Source of the DNA: Rhizobiales bacterium TMED168 | GTDB taxonomy: Bacteria; Pseudomonadota; Alphaproteobacteria; MED-G09 | Reading direction: 5' to 3' | Length of the DNA: 29,819 bases | Assembly (NCBI GenBank): GCA_002170885.2 | Contig: NHHR02000011.1 | Location: 11,122 to 40,940, forward strand | Part shown: positions 9,742-20,341 of the stretch, one piece after another | How positions within the stretch are numbered: position 1 is the first letter of the stretch | Layout: each line of letters starts with the position of its first letter | Program-made: the position numbers and the translations under genes | Notes under the pieces: model-generated | Told to the model about the DNA's origin: nothing | The model's input: the letters and a program-made list of their open reading frames with translations, nothing else | Databases searched by the model: none

Positions 9742-11892
9742 TTATAAAAAATAATAGGGATCTATATCCACGGAGATCTGTAATGAAGAGGGTTTTTTTA
9801 TATTATCCATCCAAAGGTGTAAGAATTTTTGAATATTAATATCCTTTTTTGCTTTAATAAGGAATCTATAGCGTATTTTTCCTCTTACTTTTGTCACAGG
9901 CGCTGGGGCTGGCCCAAGAACAATTATACCACTATATGATGGAATATTTCTTTTTAGGACCTTACAAAATGATAATATCTTTTTCTCATCCTTATCGGAT
10001 AAAATAATTGATGCTAACCTACCAAATGGTGGAAGTTTATTTTTTTTTCTAATAAGAAGTTCAGACTCTATAAATTTTTCTCTTTCCTCATTAACCAAGG
10101 CTTCAATTACAGGATGATCAGGAAAAAAAGTTTGTAAGAAAGCTTTTCCCGGTCGGTCCTCTCTACCTGCTCTACCAGATACTTGATGAAGCAATTGATA
10201 TGTTCTCTCTGCAGCCCTTAAATCACCATTAGCCATACCTAAGTCAGCATCAATTACCCCTACGCATGTTAAAAGAGGAAAATGATGACCTTTGGAAATA
10301 ATTTGGGTACCTACTAAAATATCAACTAATCCATTTTTCATATCTGTTAGAATTTTATAAGAGTTCTCTGAATTATCAGATGAAAGTGATACAACTCTTG
10401 AGTCTGGAAAATGAGTGATTATTTCTTCAGTAACTCTTTCTATTCCTGGCCCATAAGCAATTAGAGAGTTACTGGAATTGCATGAACTGCAATCTTTAAT
10501 AGGTTTTGTAGAGAAACCGCACTGATGACAAATTAATCTTGAATTAAATTTATGTTCAACCAAATAAGAGTCACATTTAGGACATTCTAATCTATTACCA
10601 CATTTTTTACATAATGTTAAAGGAGCATAACCACGCCTATTTAAAAATATTAGAGCTTGCTCACCATTTAGTAATGATTTTTTTATTTCATTTTTTAAAC
10701 TTTCTGATACCCACTCCTGACTTTTATATTCCTCTTCACGCATGTCAATGTAATTGATAATAGGTAACTTTGCCTTACCAACTCTTTTAGGTAAATTAAG
10801 TCTTTTATACTTACCTTCGTTGACATTATTGATGCTCTCAAGAGATGGTGTAGCTGATACAAGAATAACAGTAGCTTCTTCATAAAAACCTAAAGATATC
10901 GCCATATCCCTTGCATGATATATTATACCCTCTTGCTGCTTATAGGTAATATCGTGTTCTTCATCAACTATTATTACACCAAGATTCTTAAAGGGTAAAA
11001 ATAAAGAAGATCTAGCGCCAATAATTAATTTTGACTTACCTAAAAAAACATTTTGCCATATTTCTTTTCTAGTACCTTTTGATAAGCCCGAGTGCCACAT
11101 AACTGGTTTTATGCCAAATCTTTTTTCTATCCTTTTAAATAGATCTTCTGTTAGTGAAATTTCCGGTAATAATATTAAAGACTGCCTTCCTAGTTTGAGG
11201 GATTTTTCTACAGCTGCAAAATAAACCTCCGTTTTTCCTGAACCAGTTACACCGTCAATTAAAAAACAATTATAATTTTTTTTGTCAATTGAGCTTATAA
11301 TTTCTTTTTTTGCTATATTTTGATTTTCATTTAAAGTTATTTTTACTTGATCCTTATGGTCAATATCATGTTGATCTTTTCGCATAATTGGAATTAAACA
11401 ATTTTTTTCAATCAAATCTCTAATAACTGCTCTTGATACATCTGCTTTGCTAGAAATTTCAGAAATTGATAAATGACTATTTACTAAAAAAATTTTTTTT
11501 ATTTTATTCCTTGATGTAGTTTTCTTAATATTTAGATAATTATTATCATTAAATTTATAATCATAATATTCTTTCTGTTTTTCTAATAAATATTGGTGAG
11601 GTATAAATAATTTAAGTGCTTTACCTAAATTTGAGAAATTATAACTAGCTAAAAATTTAATAAATCTAATTTTTTTTTCAGAAAAAATGTATAAGTGATA
11701 ACTTTCAATGATTTCCTTTAATTTAGATTTTTCAACTTTTTCCTTATCATCTTCCCATATTATACCAAATAGTTCTCTGGACCTAAATGGAACTTTTACA
11801 ACCATACCTTTTTTTATATATTTTTTTTCTGGTACCAAATACTGGTAAGCCTTAGTTGAATTAGCAGCTAATAGAACAGAAACTTTTTTCAT
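9742..11892 (-). CDS. priA: Primosomal replication helicase PriA
   Basis: PriA recognises stalled or repaired replication forks, unwinds the lagging strand and reloads the replisome (DnaB). The 716-residue product has an N-terminal 3'-end-binding domain and a winged-helix region (about 1-185). Helicase motifs are Walker A GVTGSGKT (214-221), DEEH (310-313), SAT (346-348) and motif VI 'QVSGRAGR' (570-577). Between them is the zinc-binding region with all eight cysteines: 428, 431, 437, 440, 455, 458, 468 and 471. It is the only gene of its transcription unit, divergent from the aldolase gene (81-bp gap) and 139 bp upstream of the atp operon. The sequence is lysine- and isoleucine-rich, following the AT bias, but no motif is lost. 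Confidence 0.97.
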   Translation of the reverse strand: MKKVSVLLAANSTKAYQYLVPEKKYIKKGMVVKVPFRSRELFGIIWEDDKEKVEKSKLKEIIESYHLYIFSEKKIRFIKFLASYNFSNLGKALKLFIPHQYLLEKQKEYYDYKFNDNNYLNIKKTTSRNKIKKIFLVNSHLSISEISSKADVSRAVIRDLIEKNCLIPIMRKDQHDIDHKDQVKITLNENQNIAKKEIISSIDKKNYNCFLIDGVTGSGKTEVYFAAVEKSLKLGRQSLILLPEISLTEDLFKRIEKRFGIKPVMWHSGLSKGTRKEIWQNVFLGKSKLIIGARSSLFLPFKNLGVIIVDEEHDITYKQQEGIIYHARDMAISLGFYEEATVILVSATPSLESINNVNEGKYKRLNLPKRVGKAKLPIINYIDMREEEYKSQEWVSESLKNEIKKSLLNGEQALIFLNRRGYAPLTLCKKCGNRLECPKCDSYLVEHKFNSRLICHQCGFSTKPIKDCSSCNSSNSLIAYGPGIERVTEEIITHFPDSRVVSLSSDNSENSYKILTDMKNGLVDILVGTQIISKGHHFPLLTCVGVIDADLGMANGDLRAAERTYQLLHQVSGRAGREDRPGKAFLQTFFPDHPVIEALVNEEREKFIESELLIRKKNKLPPFGRLASIILSDKDEKKILSFCKVLKRNIPSYSGIIVLGPAPAPVTKVRGKIRYRFLIKAKKDINIQKFLHLWMDNIKKPSSLQISVDIDPYYFL

Positions 11893-11906
11893 CTTATCAA
11901 ACTCAC

Positions 11907-11936
11907 ATTATAAAAATATGTTACAGTTGCATTCAA
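11907..11936 (-). promoter_or_regulatory. Probable sigma-70 promoter of priA
   Basis: Reading the minus strand, TTGAAT (11931-11936) is followed after 18 bp by a perfect TATAAT (11907-11912). The predicted start is near 11900, giving an untranslated leader of only about 8 nt before the priA ATG (11890-11892), so the message would be nearly leaderless. The consensus -10 makes this the strongest promoter candidate in the window. Confidence 0.5.
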
Positions 11937-11954
11937 ATATATTGAGTCGCAACT
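11925..11954. promoter_or_regulatory. Inverted repeat in the priA/aldolase divergent promoter region
   Basis: AGTTGC (11925-11930) and GCAACT (11949-11954) form a perfect 6-bp dyad with an 18-bp spacer in the only gap between two divergent genes. The left arm sits within the priA promoter spacer, and the priA -35 box lies between the arms, so a dimeric regulator bound here could control both directions. No known operator was recognised. Confidence 0.25.
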
Positions 11955-11973
11955 AACAAAGGAAATAATAATC

Positions 11974-12630
11974 ATGAAATTTTTTATAGATAGTGCAGAT
12001 ATTGAGGCAATAAAAAAATTCACAAAAAGTGGTATGGTCGATGGGGTAACAACTAATCCTTCAATTATAGCAAAATCAGGAAGAAATATTAAAGAGGTAA
12101 TAAGTGAGATATGTGGAATAGTGAATGGACCAGTTAGCGCAGAGGTAACCGCCACAAAGACAGAAAATATGATAGAAGAAGGAAAATATCTAAGCAAGAT
12201 TGCAAATAATGTTGCAGTTAAAGTTCCTTTAACATGGGATGGTCTTGAAACTTGCAAGGTATTATCAGATCAAAATATAATGGTAAATGTAACCTTATGT
12301 TTTTCTTCTCAACAAGCGTTACTTGCGGCTAAAGCAGGAGCAACCTTTATTTCTCCCTTCATTGGACGATTAGATGATATTGGAGAAGATGGAATGGAGC
12401 TTATAAAAGATATAAGAAATATTTACGATAATTATCCCAACCTTAGTACAGAAATTTTGGCTGCATCAATTAGGTCTCTTGATCACGTAAAGAAAGCTTC
12501 CTTAATTGGTGCAGATATTGCTACTCTACCACCTTCTGTTTTAGAGGAATTAGCTCTACACCCTCTTACAGATATAGGTTTGAAAGCATTTTTGGATGAC
12601 TGGGAAAAAAGTGGTCAAAAGATAATGTAG
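11974..12630 (+). CDS. fsa: Transaldolase / fructose-6-phosphate aldolase family protein (TalC/Fsa)
   Basis: This is a short class I aldolase of the transaldolase family, acting on sugar phosphates in the non-oxidative pentose phosphate pathway; short forms may be transaldolases or fructose-6-phosphate aldolases, and sequence alone does not settle which. The 218-residue length fits the TalC/Fsa subfamily. Visible features are the N-terminal 'FFIDSADI' with Asp6, 'GVTTNPSI' at 24-31, and the Schiff-base lysine Lys83 in '[11 protein letters not shown]' (equivalent to Lys85 of E. coli FsaA). A good ribosome binding site, AAAGGA at 11958-11963, lies 10 bases before the ATG. It is divergent from priA, and the recombinase gene follows after 6 bp. 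Confidence 0.92.
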   Translation: MKFFIDSADIEAIKKFTKSGMVDGVTTNPSIIAKSGRNIKEVISEICGIVNGPVSAEVTATKTENMIEEGKYLSKIANNVAVKVPLTWDGLETCKVLSDQNIMVNVTLCFSSQQALLAAKAGATFISPFIGRLDDIGEDGMELIKDIRNIYDNYPNLSTEILAASIRSLDHVKKASLIGADIATLPPSVLEELALHPLTDIGLKAFLDDWEKSGQKIM

Positions 12631-12636
12631 TAAAAA

Positions 12637-13935
12637 ATGAAAGAATTAGAAAATTTATTACCAAAATCAATAAGTTTTAATTCTGCCTTTAATGACCTTA
12701 AAGAGGAATGCTTAAATTTTTTTCAATCCCTTCAATTACAAGGCAAGAGCCCTTTAACAATTACTGAATATGCAAGAACAATTTCTCATTTCATAAATTT
12801 TTTAGAGGACTACTCAGGGCAAAAGGTTAGATTAAAAGATATAAAGAATTTAGGTAAGATATCAATTAACTCATATCTCGCATTCTACAAAAATCCTGAA
12901 AAAGGTAGCCTTTTAAAGGATATTAAAAGTAATTTTCATCAACAAAATTATTATTTCATAAAAAAAACACCAAGGAAAATATTAAGTGAAGACAAAGCAT
13001 TTTTTTCAAACAAAGAAACAATAAAATTATTAGATAAATTAGAAAATTTTCTTGGTGGCGAGATTAAGAAGGGTTTAGAGATAGAGCAATCTTTAAAGAT
13101 TAAAAATATTCACTTTAAAATTGAGAGATTAAGAAGAAATGGATGTATTAAAGTAGATAAATTAAAAAAAGAAAAATCACCAAGAAGTGTAGCTAGAAAT
13201 ATTTCTGTATTAAGAACTTTTATAGAATTTCTGTGCAAATCTAATAAATGGGAAAGTCATGCTATTAAAAAAATTGAATCTTCAAAATATACCTCAAGAA
13301 CAGATGATAAAGTTTTTGAAGAAAAAGATATTATTGAATTTTTAAATTTTATCGATCCAGATACTAACAATGAAAGTATTGAAGAGAGTTTTCTTAGTTG
13401 GGAGCATAGAAGAGACTTAGCTATTTTATATTTTTTATACTCTTCTGGATTAAGGGTTTCTGAAATTCTTCAATTTAAAATGGAGAACTATCCATTCAAG
13501 GAGTACTCAAAAATTTTAGGGAAAGGCAAAAAAGAGCGATATATAATTATACTTGAAATCGTTAACAAAAAGATCAAAAATTATTTGCAAAGTCTTTCTG
13601 AAATCGAAAAAAATCTTAACTTAGATAAAAAAGATCCCCTATTCATTAAATATACTAATGGTTCAAAAAAAGGCCTATCCTCTAGAGATATTCAAAGAAC
13701 AATGAAAAAGCTAATTCAAAAATTTGACGGTAACTATCCTATTCATTCAACACCTCATTCTTTAAGGCATAGTTTTGCCTCTCATATTTTAAGGGGTGGA
13801 ACAGATATAAGAGCAATTCAAGAGCTTCTGGGGCATAGTAGTCTTACTAGCACTCAAATCTACACAGAGTTAAATGAAAAAACCTTGCTTAATGTATATG
13901 ATAAATCTCATCCTCATTCAGAAAAAGAGAAGTAA
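12637..13935 (+). CDS. xerC: XerC-like tyrosine recombinase with a large N-terminal-domain insertion
   Basis: Xer recombinases resolve chromosome dimers at dif during division. All catalytic residues are present: Arg273 ('SSGLRVSEIL'), Lys296 ('LGKGKKER'), His374 and Arg377 ('HSLRHSF'), His400 ('LLGHSS') and nucleophile Tyr409 ('TQIYTELN'). The spacings 3, 23 and 9 equal those of XerD. The 432-residue protein is about 130 longer than usual. The core-binding domain starts normally ('SPLTITEYARTISHFINFL', 38-56) and resumes at 'SPRSVARNISVLRTFIEFL' (181-199), but about 95 Lys/Glu-rich residues (roughly 86-180) separate its halves. Its context near priA, the aldolase gene and lpd suggests the chromosomal XerC rather than a mobile-element integrase. 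Its stop abuts the convergent lpd stop with no gap. Confidence 0.88.
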   Translation: MKELENLLPKSISFNSAFNDLKEECLNFFQSLQLQGKSPLTITEYARTISHFINFLEDYSGQKVRLKDIKNLGKISINSYLAFYKNPEKGSLLKDIKSNFHQQNYYFIKKTPRKILSEDKAFFSNKETIKLLDKLENFLGGEIKKGLEIEQSLKIKNIHFKIERLRRNGCIKVDKLKKEKSPRSVARNISVLRTFIEFLCKSNKWESHAIKKIESSKYTSRTDDKVFEEKDIIEFLNFIDPDTNNESIEESFLSWEHRRDLAILYFLYSSGLRVSEILQFKMENYPFKEYSKILGKGKKERYIIILEIVNKKIKNYLQSLSEIEKNLNLDKKDPLFIKYTNGSKKGLSSRDIQRTMKKLIQKFDGNYPIHSTPHSLRHSFASHILRGGTDIRAIQELLGHSSLTSTQIYTELNEKTLLNVYDKSHPHSEKEK

Positions 13936-15339
13936 TTACATATGCAGCGCCCTATTATCAGAGGCTAAGGCTGCTTCTTTTATGGCTTCAGATAAAGTTG
14001 GATGGGCATGGCATATATGTGCAAGATCCTCTGCTGTAGCTTCAAATTCCATTGCAACTGCAACTTCTGCTATCATGGTTCCTGCCTGAGAACCAATAAT
14101 ATGTACACCCAATATTTGATCAGTCTCTTCAGAAGATAAAATTTTTACAAATCCATCTGTAGCTTTATTAACTTTCGCTCTACCATTAGCCATAAAAGGG
14201 AATTTACCAATTTTATAACTTAAACCTTTTTCATTTAATTGTTCTTCAGTAAGGCCCACAGATGCTACTTCTGGATTTGTATAAACTACACTTGGTATAA
14301 TATTATAATTAACATGCCCTGGCTTACCTTTTATTAGTTCAGCAACCGCAACACCCTCTTCTTCTGCTTTATGAGCTAACATTGGACCCTCAATAACATC
14401 ACCAATTGCCCAGACACCTTTCACATCGGTACGATAATTACTATCAGTTTTGATGAATCCTTTTTCATTTAATTGTATACCTAAACTATTATCAAAAAGA
14501 CCGTTTGTATTTGGAATACGACCAGTAGAAACTAAAACAATTGAAGTTTCCATTGTGCTTAATTCTCCTGAAGAAACATTTTCCAAATTAACTGAAAGCC
14601 CTTTTGCATTTTTGTCTACTCCAGAAACCTTAGTTCCAGTAAGAAATTCCAGTCCTTGTTTTTTAAGAATTTTTTGAAATTCACTAGATAACTCTCCATC
14701 CAATCCAGGAGCAATCTTATCTAGGTACTCAATTACAGTAACTTTTGAACCTAATCGACTCCATACAGAACCGAGCTCAAGTCCAATATAACCACCCCCA
14801 ACAATTACTAATTTTTCTGGAATACTCTCTAGTGAAAGTGCACCAGTTGAAGAAACTATATCTTTTTCGTCAATTTCAATACCTGAAAGAGGAGCAGATA
14901 CTGATCCTGTTGCAATAACAATATTTGTAGCCTGTATCAATTTCTCACCCCCATCATTTAACTCAATATTAATTTGATTATTTGGTAAAATTTTTGCGGC
15001 ACCATAAACACTATTAACTTTATTTTTTTTAAATAAAAAATCTATACCTTTAACATTTCCATTAATACCCTCATCCTTGTAATTCATCATTTCCTGAAGA
15101 TTAATTGAGACATTTTCAACATTTATACCCATTGATGATGAAGATATAGTTTCATTATATACCTCAGAGGCATGAAGAAGTGCCTTCGAAGGTATACAGC
15201 CAACGTTCAAACATGTTCCGCCATGTGCTCCTCTTTTATCTATACAAATAACATTAAGACCAAGTTGAGCTGCTCTAATTGCACAAACATAACCACCTGG
15301 ACCTGAACCAATAACAGCTAAATCATAATTTTCTGACAT
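13936..15339 (-). CDS. lpd: Dihydrolipoamide dehydrogenase (E3)
   Basis: E3 reoxidises the lipoyl groups of 2-oxoglutarate, pyruvate or similar dehydrogenase complexes, passing electrons through FAD to NAD+. The 467-residue product has the FAD-binding GSGPGG (11-16), the redox disulfide Cys43/Cys48 in 'GGTCLNVGCIPSKALL' (41-55 region), an NAD-binding 'IVGGGYIGLELGS' near 179-191, and the active-site pair His446 and Glu451 in 'HAHPTLSE'. Its position as the last gene after sucD points to 2-oxoglutarate dehydrogenase, but the E1 and E2 genes (sucA, sucB) that usually lie between sucD and lpd are missing here. The gap to sucD is 2 bp. Its TAA stop directly abuts the xerC stop from the other strand. 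Confidence 0.97.
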   Translation of the reverse strand: MSENYDLAVIGSGPGGYVCAIRAAQLGLNVICIDKRGAHGGTCLNVGCIPSKALLHASEVYNETISSSSMGINVENVSINLQEMMNYKDEGINGNVKGIDFLFKKNKVNSVYGAAKILPNNQINIELNDGGEKLIQATNIVIATGSVSAPLSGIEIDEKDIVSSTGALSLESIPEKLVIVGGGYIGLELGSVWSRLGSKVTVIEYLDKIAPGLDGELSSEFQKILKKQGLEFLTGTKVSGVDKNAKGLSVNLENVSSGELSTMETSIVLVSTGRIPNTNGLFDNSLGIQLNEKGFIKTDSNYRTDVKGVWAIGDVIEGPMLAHKAEEEGVAVAELIKGKPGHVNYNIIPSVVYTNPEVASVGLTEEQLNEKGLSYKIGKFPFMANGRAKVNKATDGFVKILSSEETDQILGVHIIGSQAGTMIAEVAVAMEFEATAEDLAHICHAHPTLSEAIKEAALASDNRALHM

Positions 15340-15341
15340 AA

Positions 15342-16217
15342 TTATCCTTTCAAAACATTTAAAAGTGTTTTACCTAATGAGGCTGGCGAGTCAGCTAATG
15401 TAACGCCTGCCTTTTCTAGAGCAGAAATTTTGTCCTCTGCTCCGCCTTTACCACCTGAAATTATAGCACCTGCATGCCCCATTCTTCTTCCGGGAGGTGC
15501 TGTTAAACCAGCAATAAAACCTACTGTAGGTTTCTTTATTGAAGAAGACAAAAGAAAATCTGCAGCTTCTTCTTCTGCAGAACCTCCAATTTCACCAATC
15601 ATTATGATTGACTCTGTTTGGTCATCATGGAGAAATAAATCTAAGCAATCTATAAAATTAGTTCCGTTTACAGGATCTCCTCCAATACCTATACATGTAG
15701 ACTGGCCTAATCCACAGGCAGTAGTTTGCCCAACTGCTTCATATGTTAATGTACCTGATCTGGACACAATACCAACATTTCCTTTTTGATGTATATGGCC
15801 AGGCATAATACCAATTTTACATTCTTCAGGTGAAATTATACCAGGACAATTAGGCCCAATTAACCGTGTTTTGGAATTTATTAGAGCCTCTTTAACTTTA
15901 ACCATATCCATAACAGGTATACCTTCGGTGATACATACAACCAATTCTATATTAGCGGAAATTGCTTCTAAAATTGCTGCTGCTGCAAATGGAGGAGGAA
16001 CGTATATTACTGAAACATTTGCTCCAGTGTCATTAATCGCCTCAGAGACATTATTAAAAACGGGCAACCCAAGGTGAGTTGAACCACCTTTACCGGGCGT
16101 TACGCCAGCAACCATTTTTGTACCATATTCTATAGCTTGCTCAGTATGAAAAGTACCTTGACTACCTGTGATACCTTGGCATATTACTCTTGTTTCTCTG
16201 TTTATTAATACTGACAT
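15342..16217 (-). CDS. sucD: Succinyl-CoA synthetase subunit alpha
   Basis: The alpha subunit binds CoA and carries the phosphohistidine intermediate as succinyl-CoA is converted to succinate with formation of ATP or GTP. The 291-residue length is standard. CoA-binding '[10 protein letters not shown]' lies at 15-24, 'GPNCPGII' at 121-128, and the phosphorylated residue is His248 in '[12 protein letters not shown]' (equivalent to E. coli His246). The ATG overlaps the sucC stop by one base (TAATG), giving coupled, roughly equal production of the two subunits. lpd starts 2 bp after its stop. Confidence 0.98.
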   Translation of the reverse strand: MSVLINRETRVICQGITGSQGTFHTEQAIEYGTKMVAGVTPGKGGSTHLGLPVFNNVSEAINDTGANVSVIYVPPPFAAAAILEAISANIELVVCITEGIPVMDMVKVKEALINSKTRLIGPNCPGIISPEECKIGIMPGHIHQKGNVGIVSRSGTLTYEAVGQTTACGLGQSTCIGIGGDPVNGTNFIDCLDLFLHDDQTESIIMIGEIGGSAEEEAADFLLSSSIKKPTVGFIAGLTAPPGRRMGHAGAIISGGKGGAEDKISALEKAGVTLADSPASLGKTLLNVLKG

Positions 16218-17386
16218 TATTTTACCTCTGATATAGCTTTAGTAATCTTTTGAGCAGCATCATCTAAATCTGAACCAGATATAACTTCTAGATCAGACTC
16301 TTCAATAATCCTCTTACCTTCCTCAACATTTGTACCTTCAAGTCTTACAACAAGTGGCACAGAAATATTAATTTCTCTAGCTGCATTTAAGACACCTTCC
16401 GCAACAACATCACAGCGCATTATTCCTCCAAAAATATTAACAAGAATGCCCTTAACATTCTTATCAGATAAAATTATTTTAAACGCCTCTGTTACTTTAT
16501 CTTTTGTAGCAGAACCACCAACATCCAAAAAATTAGCGGGCTCTTCACCATATAGCTTAATTATATCCATTGTAGCCATTGCCAGCCCAGCACCATTTAC
16601 AAGACACCCAATATTTCCATCCAGCTTAATATAAGTTAGCCCAATTTTGTTAGCAGCTAATTCTGATGGATCCTCTTCGTCGGGGTCTCTTAACTCTTCA
16701 ATGTCGGGGTGACGAAAGAGAGCGTTTCCATCAAAATTTACTTTTGCATCTAAACAAATTAAATCATTCTCACCAGTTAATACTAATGGGTTAATTTCTA
16801 ATAAGCTCATATCAGTCTTGGTAAATGCTGAATAAAGATTCTTTAATAAATCTGCACTCTTTGCGTAGAGAGACTCGTCAAGTCCCAAGGCTTTTGAAAT
16901 AGAGATAATATCCTTCTCATCCAATCCCGAAGATGGATTTATATCAACTGTTATAATTTTTTCAGGAGTTTCAGCTGCAACCTCCTCAATATCCATTCCA
17001 CCTTCCGTAGAAGCTATGAAATTCACACGGGAATTTGTTCTATCAACTACAATGGATAAATAAAGTTCATCAACAATATTTGTACCTTTTTCGATATAAA
17101 CTTTTCTAACTTTTTGGCCTTCAGGTCCTGTCTGGTGAGTAACTAAATTCATACCTAAAATTTCATCGGATACTGATTTAACTTCATCTAGGGATTTAAC
17201 AACTTTTACTCCACCGCCCTTACCTCTTCCACCAGCATGGATTTGCGCCTTAACAACCCATACATCTCCGCCAATTTTCTCTGCTGCGCTAATTGCTTCA
17301 TCAGGACTTAACGCTAAAAAACCTGGAACAGTTGGTACATTATAACCTTTTAACAATTCTTTTGCTTGATATTCATGGATATTCAT
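16217..17386 (-). CDS. sucC: Succinyl-CoA synthetase subunit beta
   Basis: The beta subunit holds the nucleotide (ATP-grasp) site and sets ATP or GTP preference; it pairs with SucD in the TCA cycle. The 389-residue product has the ATP-grasp segment '[14 protein letters not shown]' (50-63), metal-binding 'EINPLV' (197-202), and the C-terminal power-helix and phosphate region 'NFLDVGGSA' and '[10 protein letters not shown]' (317-326). Length and motifs are canonical. It begins 32 bp after mdh and overlaps sucD by one base. Together with mdh upstream this forms the alphaproteobacterial mdh-sucC-sucD order. Confidence 0.98.
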   Translation of the reverse strand: MNIHEYQAKELLKGYNVPTVPGFLALSPDEAISAAEKIGGDVWVVKAQIHAGGRGKGGGVKVVKSLDEVKSVSDEILGMNLVTHQTGPEGQKVRKVYIEKGTNIVDELYLSIVVDRTNSRVNFIASTEGGMDIEEVAAETPEKIITVDINPSSGLDEKDIISISKALGLDESLYAKSADLLKNLYSAFTKTDMSLLEINPLVLTGENDLICLDAKVNFDGNALFRHPDIEELRDPDEEDPSELAANKIGLTYIKLDGNIGCLVNGAGLAMATMDIIKLYGEEPANFLDVGGSATKDKVTEAFKIILSDKNVKGILVNIFGGIMRCDVVAEGVLNAAREINISVPLVVRLEGTNVEEGKRIIEESDLEVISGSDLDDAAQKITKAISEVK

Positions 17387-17418
17387 TTTTTTTCACCATC
17401 TATTTTTAATATTAATAT

Positions 17419-18420
<1,002 letters not shown>

Positions 18421-18465
18421 TTATTGATACTTTTAGCAATCGTTTTAGAAAAAACCAATCAATTA

Positions 18466-19533
18466 TTACAAATATTCTTTTGACCTCATTTCATGGAGCC
18501 TTGAAATACATCGTTTAAACTCAAATTGACTGTCGCCCTTTTTATATATCTCATCAGGCTGGCCATGTGCAGATATAAAAACCTTCTTTTTGTTATCATA
18601 TAAAGCATCAATTAACGATACGAATCTTTTTGCTTCATTTCTTTTTTCGGAAGAAAGAATTGGAATATTTTCAATAAATATAACATCGAATTCATTTGAA
18701 ATTGCTAAATAATCTTCAGCCCCAAGGGGTTTTGCACATAGCTCTTGAAAATCAAACCTTGCACAACCCAAGGCTTGTCTTTCAATCTTTAATTCTCTTC
18801 CTTTAATAAAAAGAATTTTTTCTTCATATGGTAACCCATTTGTGATGTTTTTAAATATTTTATCCATCGCCGCTTCAGTTGAATTATTAATGGGTGAGTA
18901 ATAAACCTCACCATCTATAATTCTATTTTTTCTGTAATCTTTTCCACTATTAATATTTATTACCAAACAATCGTTTTCTAAATAATCAATAAATGATAGA
19001 AATCTGTCTCTATGCAAGCCATCTAAATATAAATTTGAAGGTTTTATATTTGATGTAGAGAAAATAATAGTTCCCTGCTCAAATAAGACTGTAAATAATT
19101 TCTTTAGAATAGATGCATCAGCAATATCAGTGACTTGAAACTCGTCAAAACACAAAAATTTTATTTCAGAAGCAACTTCTTCAGCAACTGTAACTAAAGG
19201 ATCCTTAATAGATTTACTATTTCTTATTCTATGAAGTCTATTATGAATATCGATCATAAACTCTTGAAAGTGAATTCTCTTTTTTTTCTTAACCTTAATA
19301 GAAGAAAAGCAAATATCCATTAGCATAGTTTTACCTACTCCTGCTTCACCATAGAGATAAATACCGTTTTTTGATTTACGACGTTTTAGAAAATTTTTAT
19401 AAAACTTCGATTTTAAAGAGAATTCATATGAAAGCAATTCATCAATAACTATCATCGTAGATTCTTGAATTGGATCAAATTTTATAAGATTTTTTTTTAA
19501 ATAATTTTTATATGTTGAGAGAGAACTCATCAT
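18466..19533 (-). CDS. zapE: Cell division / AFG1-type ATPase ZapE
   Basis: ZapE is an AAA+-like ATPase. The E. coli protein acts on the Z-ring under stress, and its mitochondrial homologue AFG1/LACE1 assists turnover of respiratory-complex subunits. The 355-residue product has Walker A GEAGVGKT (62-69), Walker B 'FLCFDEFQVTDIADA' (126-140), and the family segment 'FSTSNIKPSNLYLDGLHRDR' at 158-177. It sits between sdhB and mdh, a linkage common in alphaproteobacteria that fits a role near the respiratory chain. The start is the first of two consecutive ATG codons; the second is equally possible. sdhB ends 22 bp upstream, so it is probably co-transcribed with sdhCDAB. Confidence 0.94.
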   Translation of the reverse strand: MMSSLSTYKNYLKKNLIKFDPIQESTMIVIDELLSYEFSLKSKFYKNFLKRRKSKNGIYLYGEAGVGKTMLMDICFSSIKVKKKKRIHFQEFMIDIHNRLHRIRNSKSIKDPLVTVAEEVASEIKFLCFDEFQVTDIADASILKKLFTVLFEQGTIIFSTSNIKPSNLYLDGLHRDRFLSFIDYLENDCLVININSGKDYRKNRIIDGEVYYSPINNSTEAAMDKIFKNITNGLPYEEKILFIKGRELKIERQALGCARFDFQELCAKPLGAEDYLAISNEFDVIFIENIPILSSEKRNEAKRFVSLIDALYDNKKKVFISAHGQPDEIYKKGDSQFEFKRCISRLHEMRSKEYL

Positions 19534-19555
19534 TCATATTTATTAGAAATAAAAC

Positions 19556-20332
19556 TTATTTTCTAGTAGCTAATTCCTTTTTTATATCTGCAATCGCTTT
19601 CGCAGGAGAAAGACCTTTAGGACATGATTTTGCACAATTCATAATTGTTCTGCAGCTATATACTTTAAAAGCATCGTCAAGGTCATCGAGCCTTTCCTCT
19701 TTAAATTCATCTCTGCTATCTTTAATCCACCTATTAGCCTGAAGAAGAGCTGCAGGACCAAGATACTTATCAGGATTCCACCAGTAACTTGGACATGAAG
19801 TAGAACAGCAAGCGCACATAATGCACTCATACATTCCATCTACTTTTTCTCTATCTTCCTTTGACTGATACCATTCTTTTTCGGGGTTATCTGATTTTGT
19901 TTTTAACCAAGGCTGAACAGATTTATGTTGCTCATAAAAGTTAGTTAAATCAGGAACCAAATCTTTAACTACTGGTTGGTGAGGAAGAGGGCTAATTTTT
20001 ATATCTCCCTTAATATCTTCAATTGATTTTGTGCAAGCCAAGGTATTAACGCCATCAATATTCATCGCACAAGAACCGCAAATACCTTCTCTACAAGATC
20101 TTCTGAAGGTAAGAGTTGGATCAATTTCATTTTTTATTTTAATTATAGCATCGAGAACCATTGGGCCGCATTTTGCGAGGTCTATTTCATAATAATCTGT
20201 TCGGGGGTTCTCATCATCATCAGGACTCCACCTATAAATCGAAAAACCTTTTTTATTTTTACATTCATCCTCTAATGGGTAATCTTTTCCTTTAAGTATT
20301 TTAGAATTTTTTGGAAGTGTTAATTCAGCCAT
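19556..20332 (-). CDS. sdhB: Succinate dehydrogenase iron-sulfur subunit
   Basis: SdhB carries electrons from the flavin in SdhA to quinone through three iron-sulfur clusters. In the 258-residue product, the [2Fe-2S] ligands are Cys80, Cys85, Cys88 and Cys100. The second half has '[17 protein letters not shown]' (169-185) and '[14 protein letters not shown]' (227-240), supplying the [4Fe-4S] ligands (Cys170, 173, 176 and 237) and the [3Fe-4S] ligands (Cys180, 227 and 233). All ligands expected for succinate:quinone oxidoreductase are present. It follows sdhA by 9 bp and precedes zapE by 22 bp. Confidence 0.98.
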   Translation of the reverse strand: MAELTLPKNSKILKGKDYPLEDECKNKKGFSIYRWSPDDDENPRTDYYEIDLAKCGPMVLDAIIKIKNEIDPTLTFRRSCREGICGSCAMNIDGVNTLACTKSIEDIKGDIKISPLPHQPVVKDLVPDLTNFYEQHKSVQPWLKTKSDNPEKEWYQSKEDREKVDGMYECIMCACCSTSCPSYWWNPDKYLGPAALLQANRWIKDSRDEFKEERLDDLDDAFKVYSCRTIMNCAKSCPKGLSPAKAIADIKKELATRK

Positions 20333-20341
20333 TGATTACTC

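Noticed and set aside
11889..12257. 122-codon minus-strand frame spanning the priA/aldolase gap and the aldolase gene
   Set aside because: It overlaps a well-supported aldolase gene and the priA promoter, and its hydrophobic composition is what an antisense frame of AT-rich DNA gives.
12637..13935. Tyrosine recombinase as the integrase of a genomic island
   Set aside because: There is no neighbouring tRNA, att repeat, phage or cargo gene, composition matches the surroundings, and catalytic spacing matches Xer proteins in a housekeeping context.
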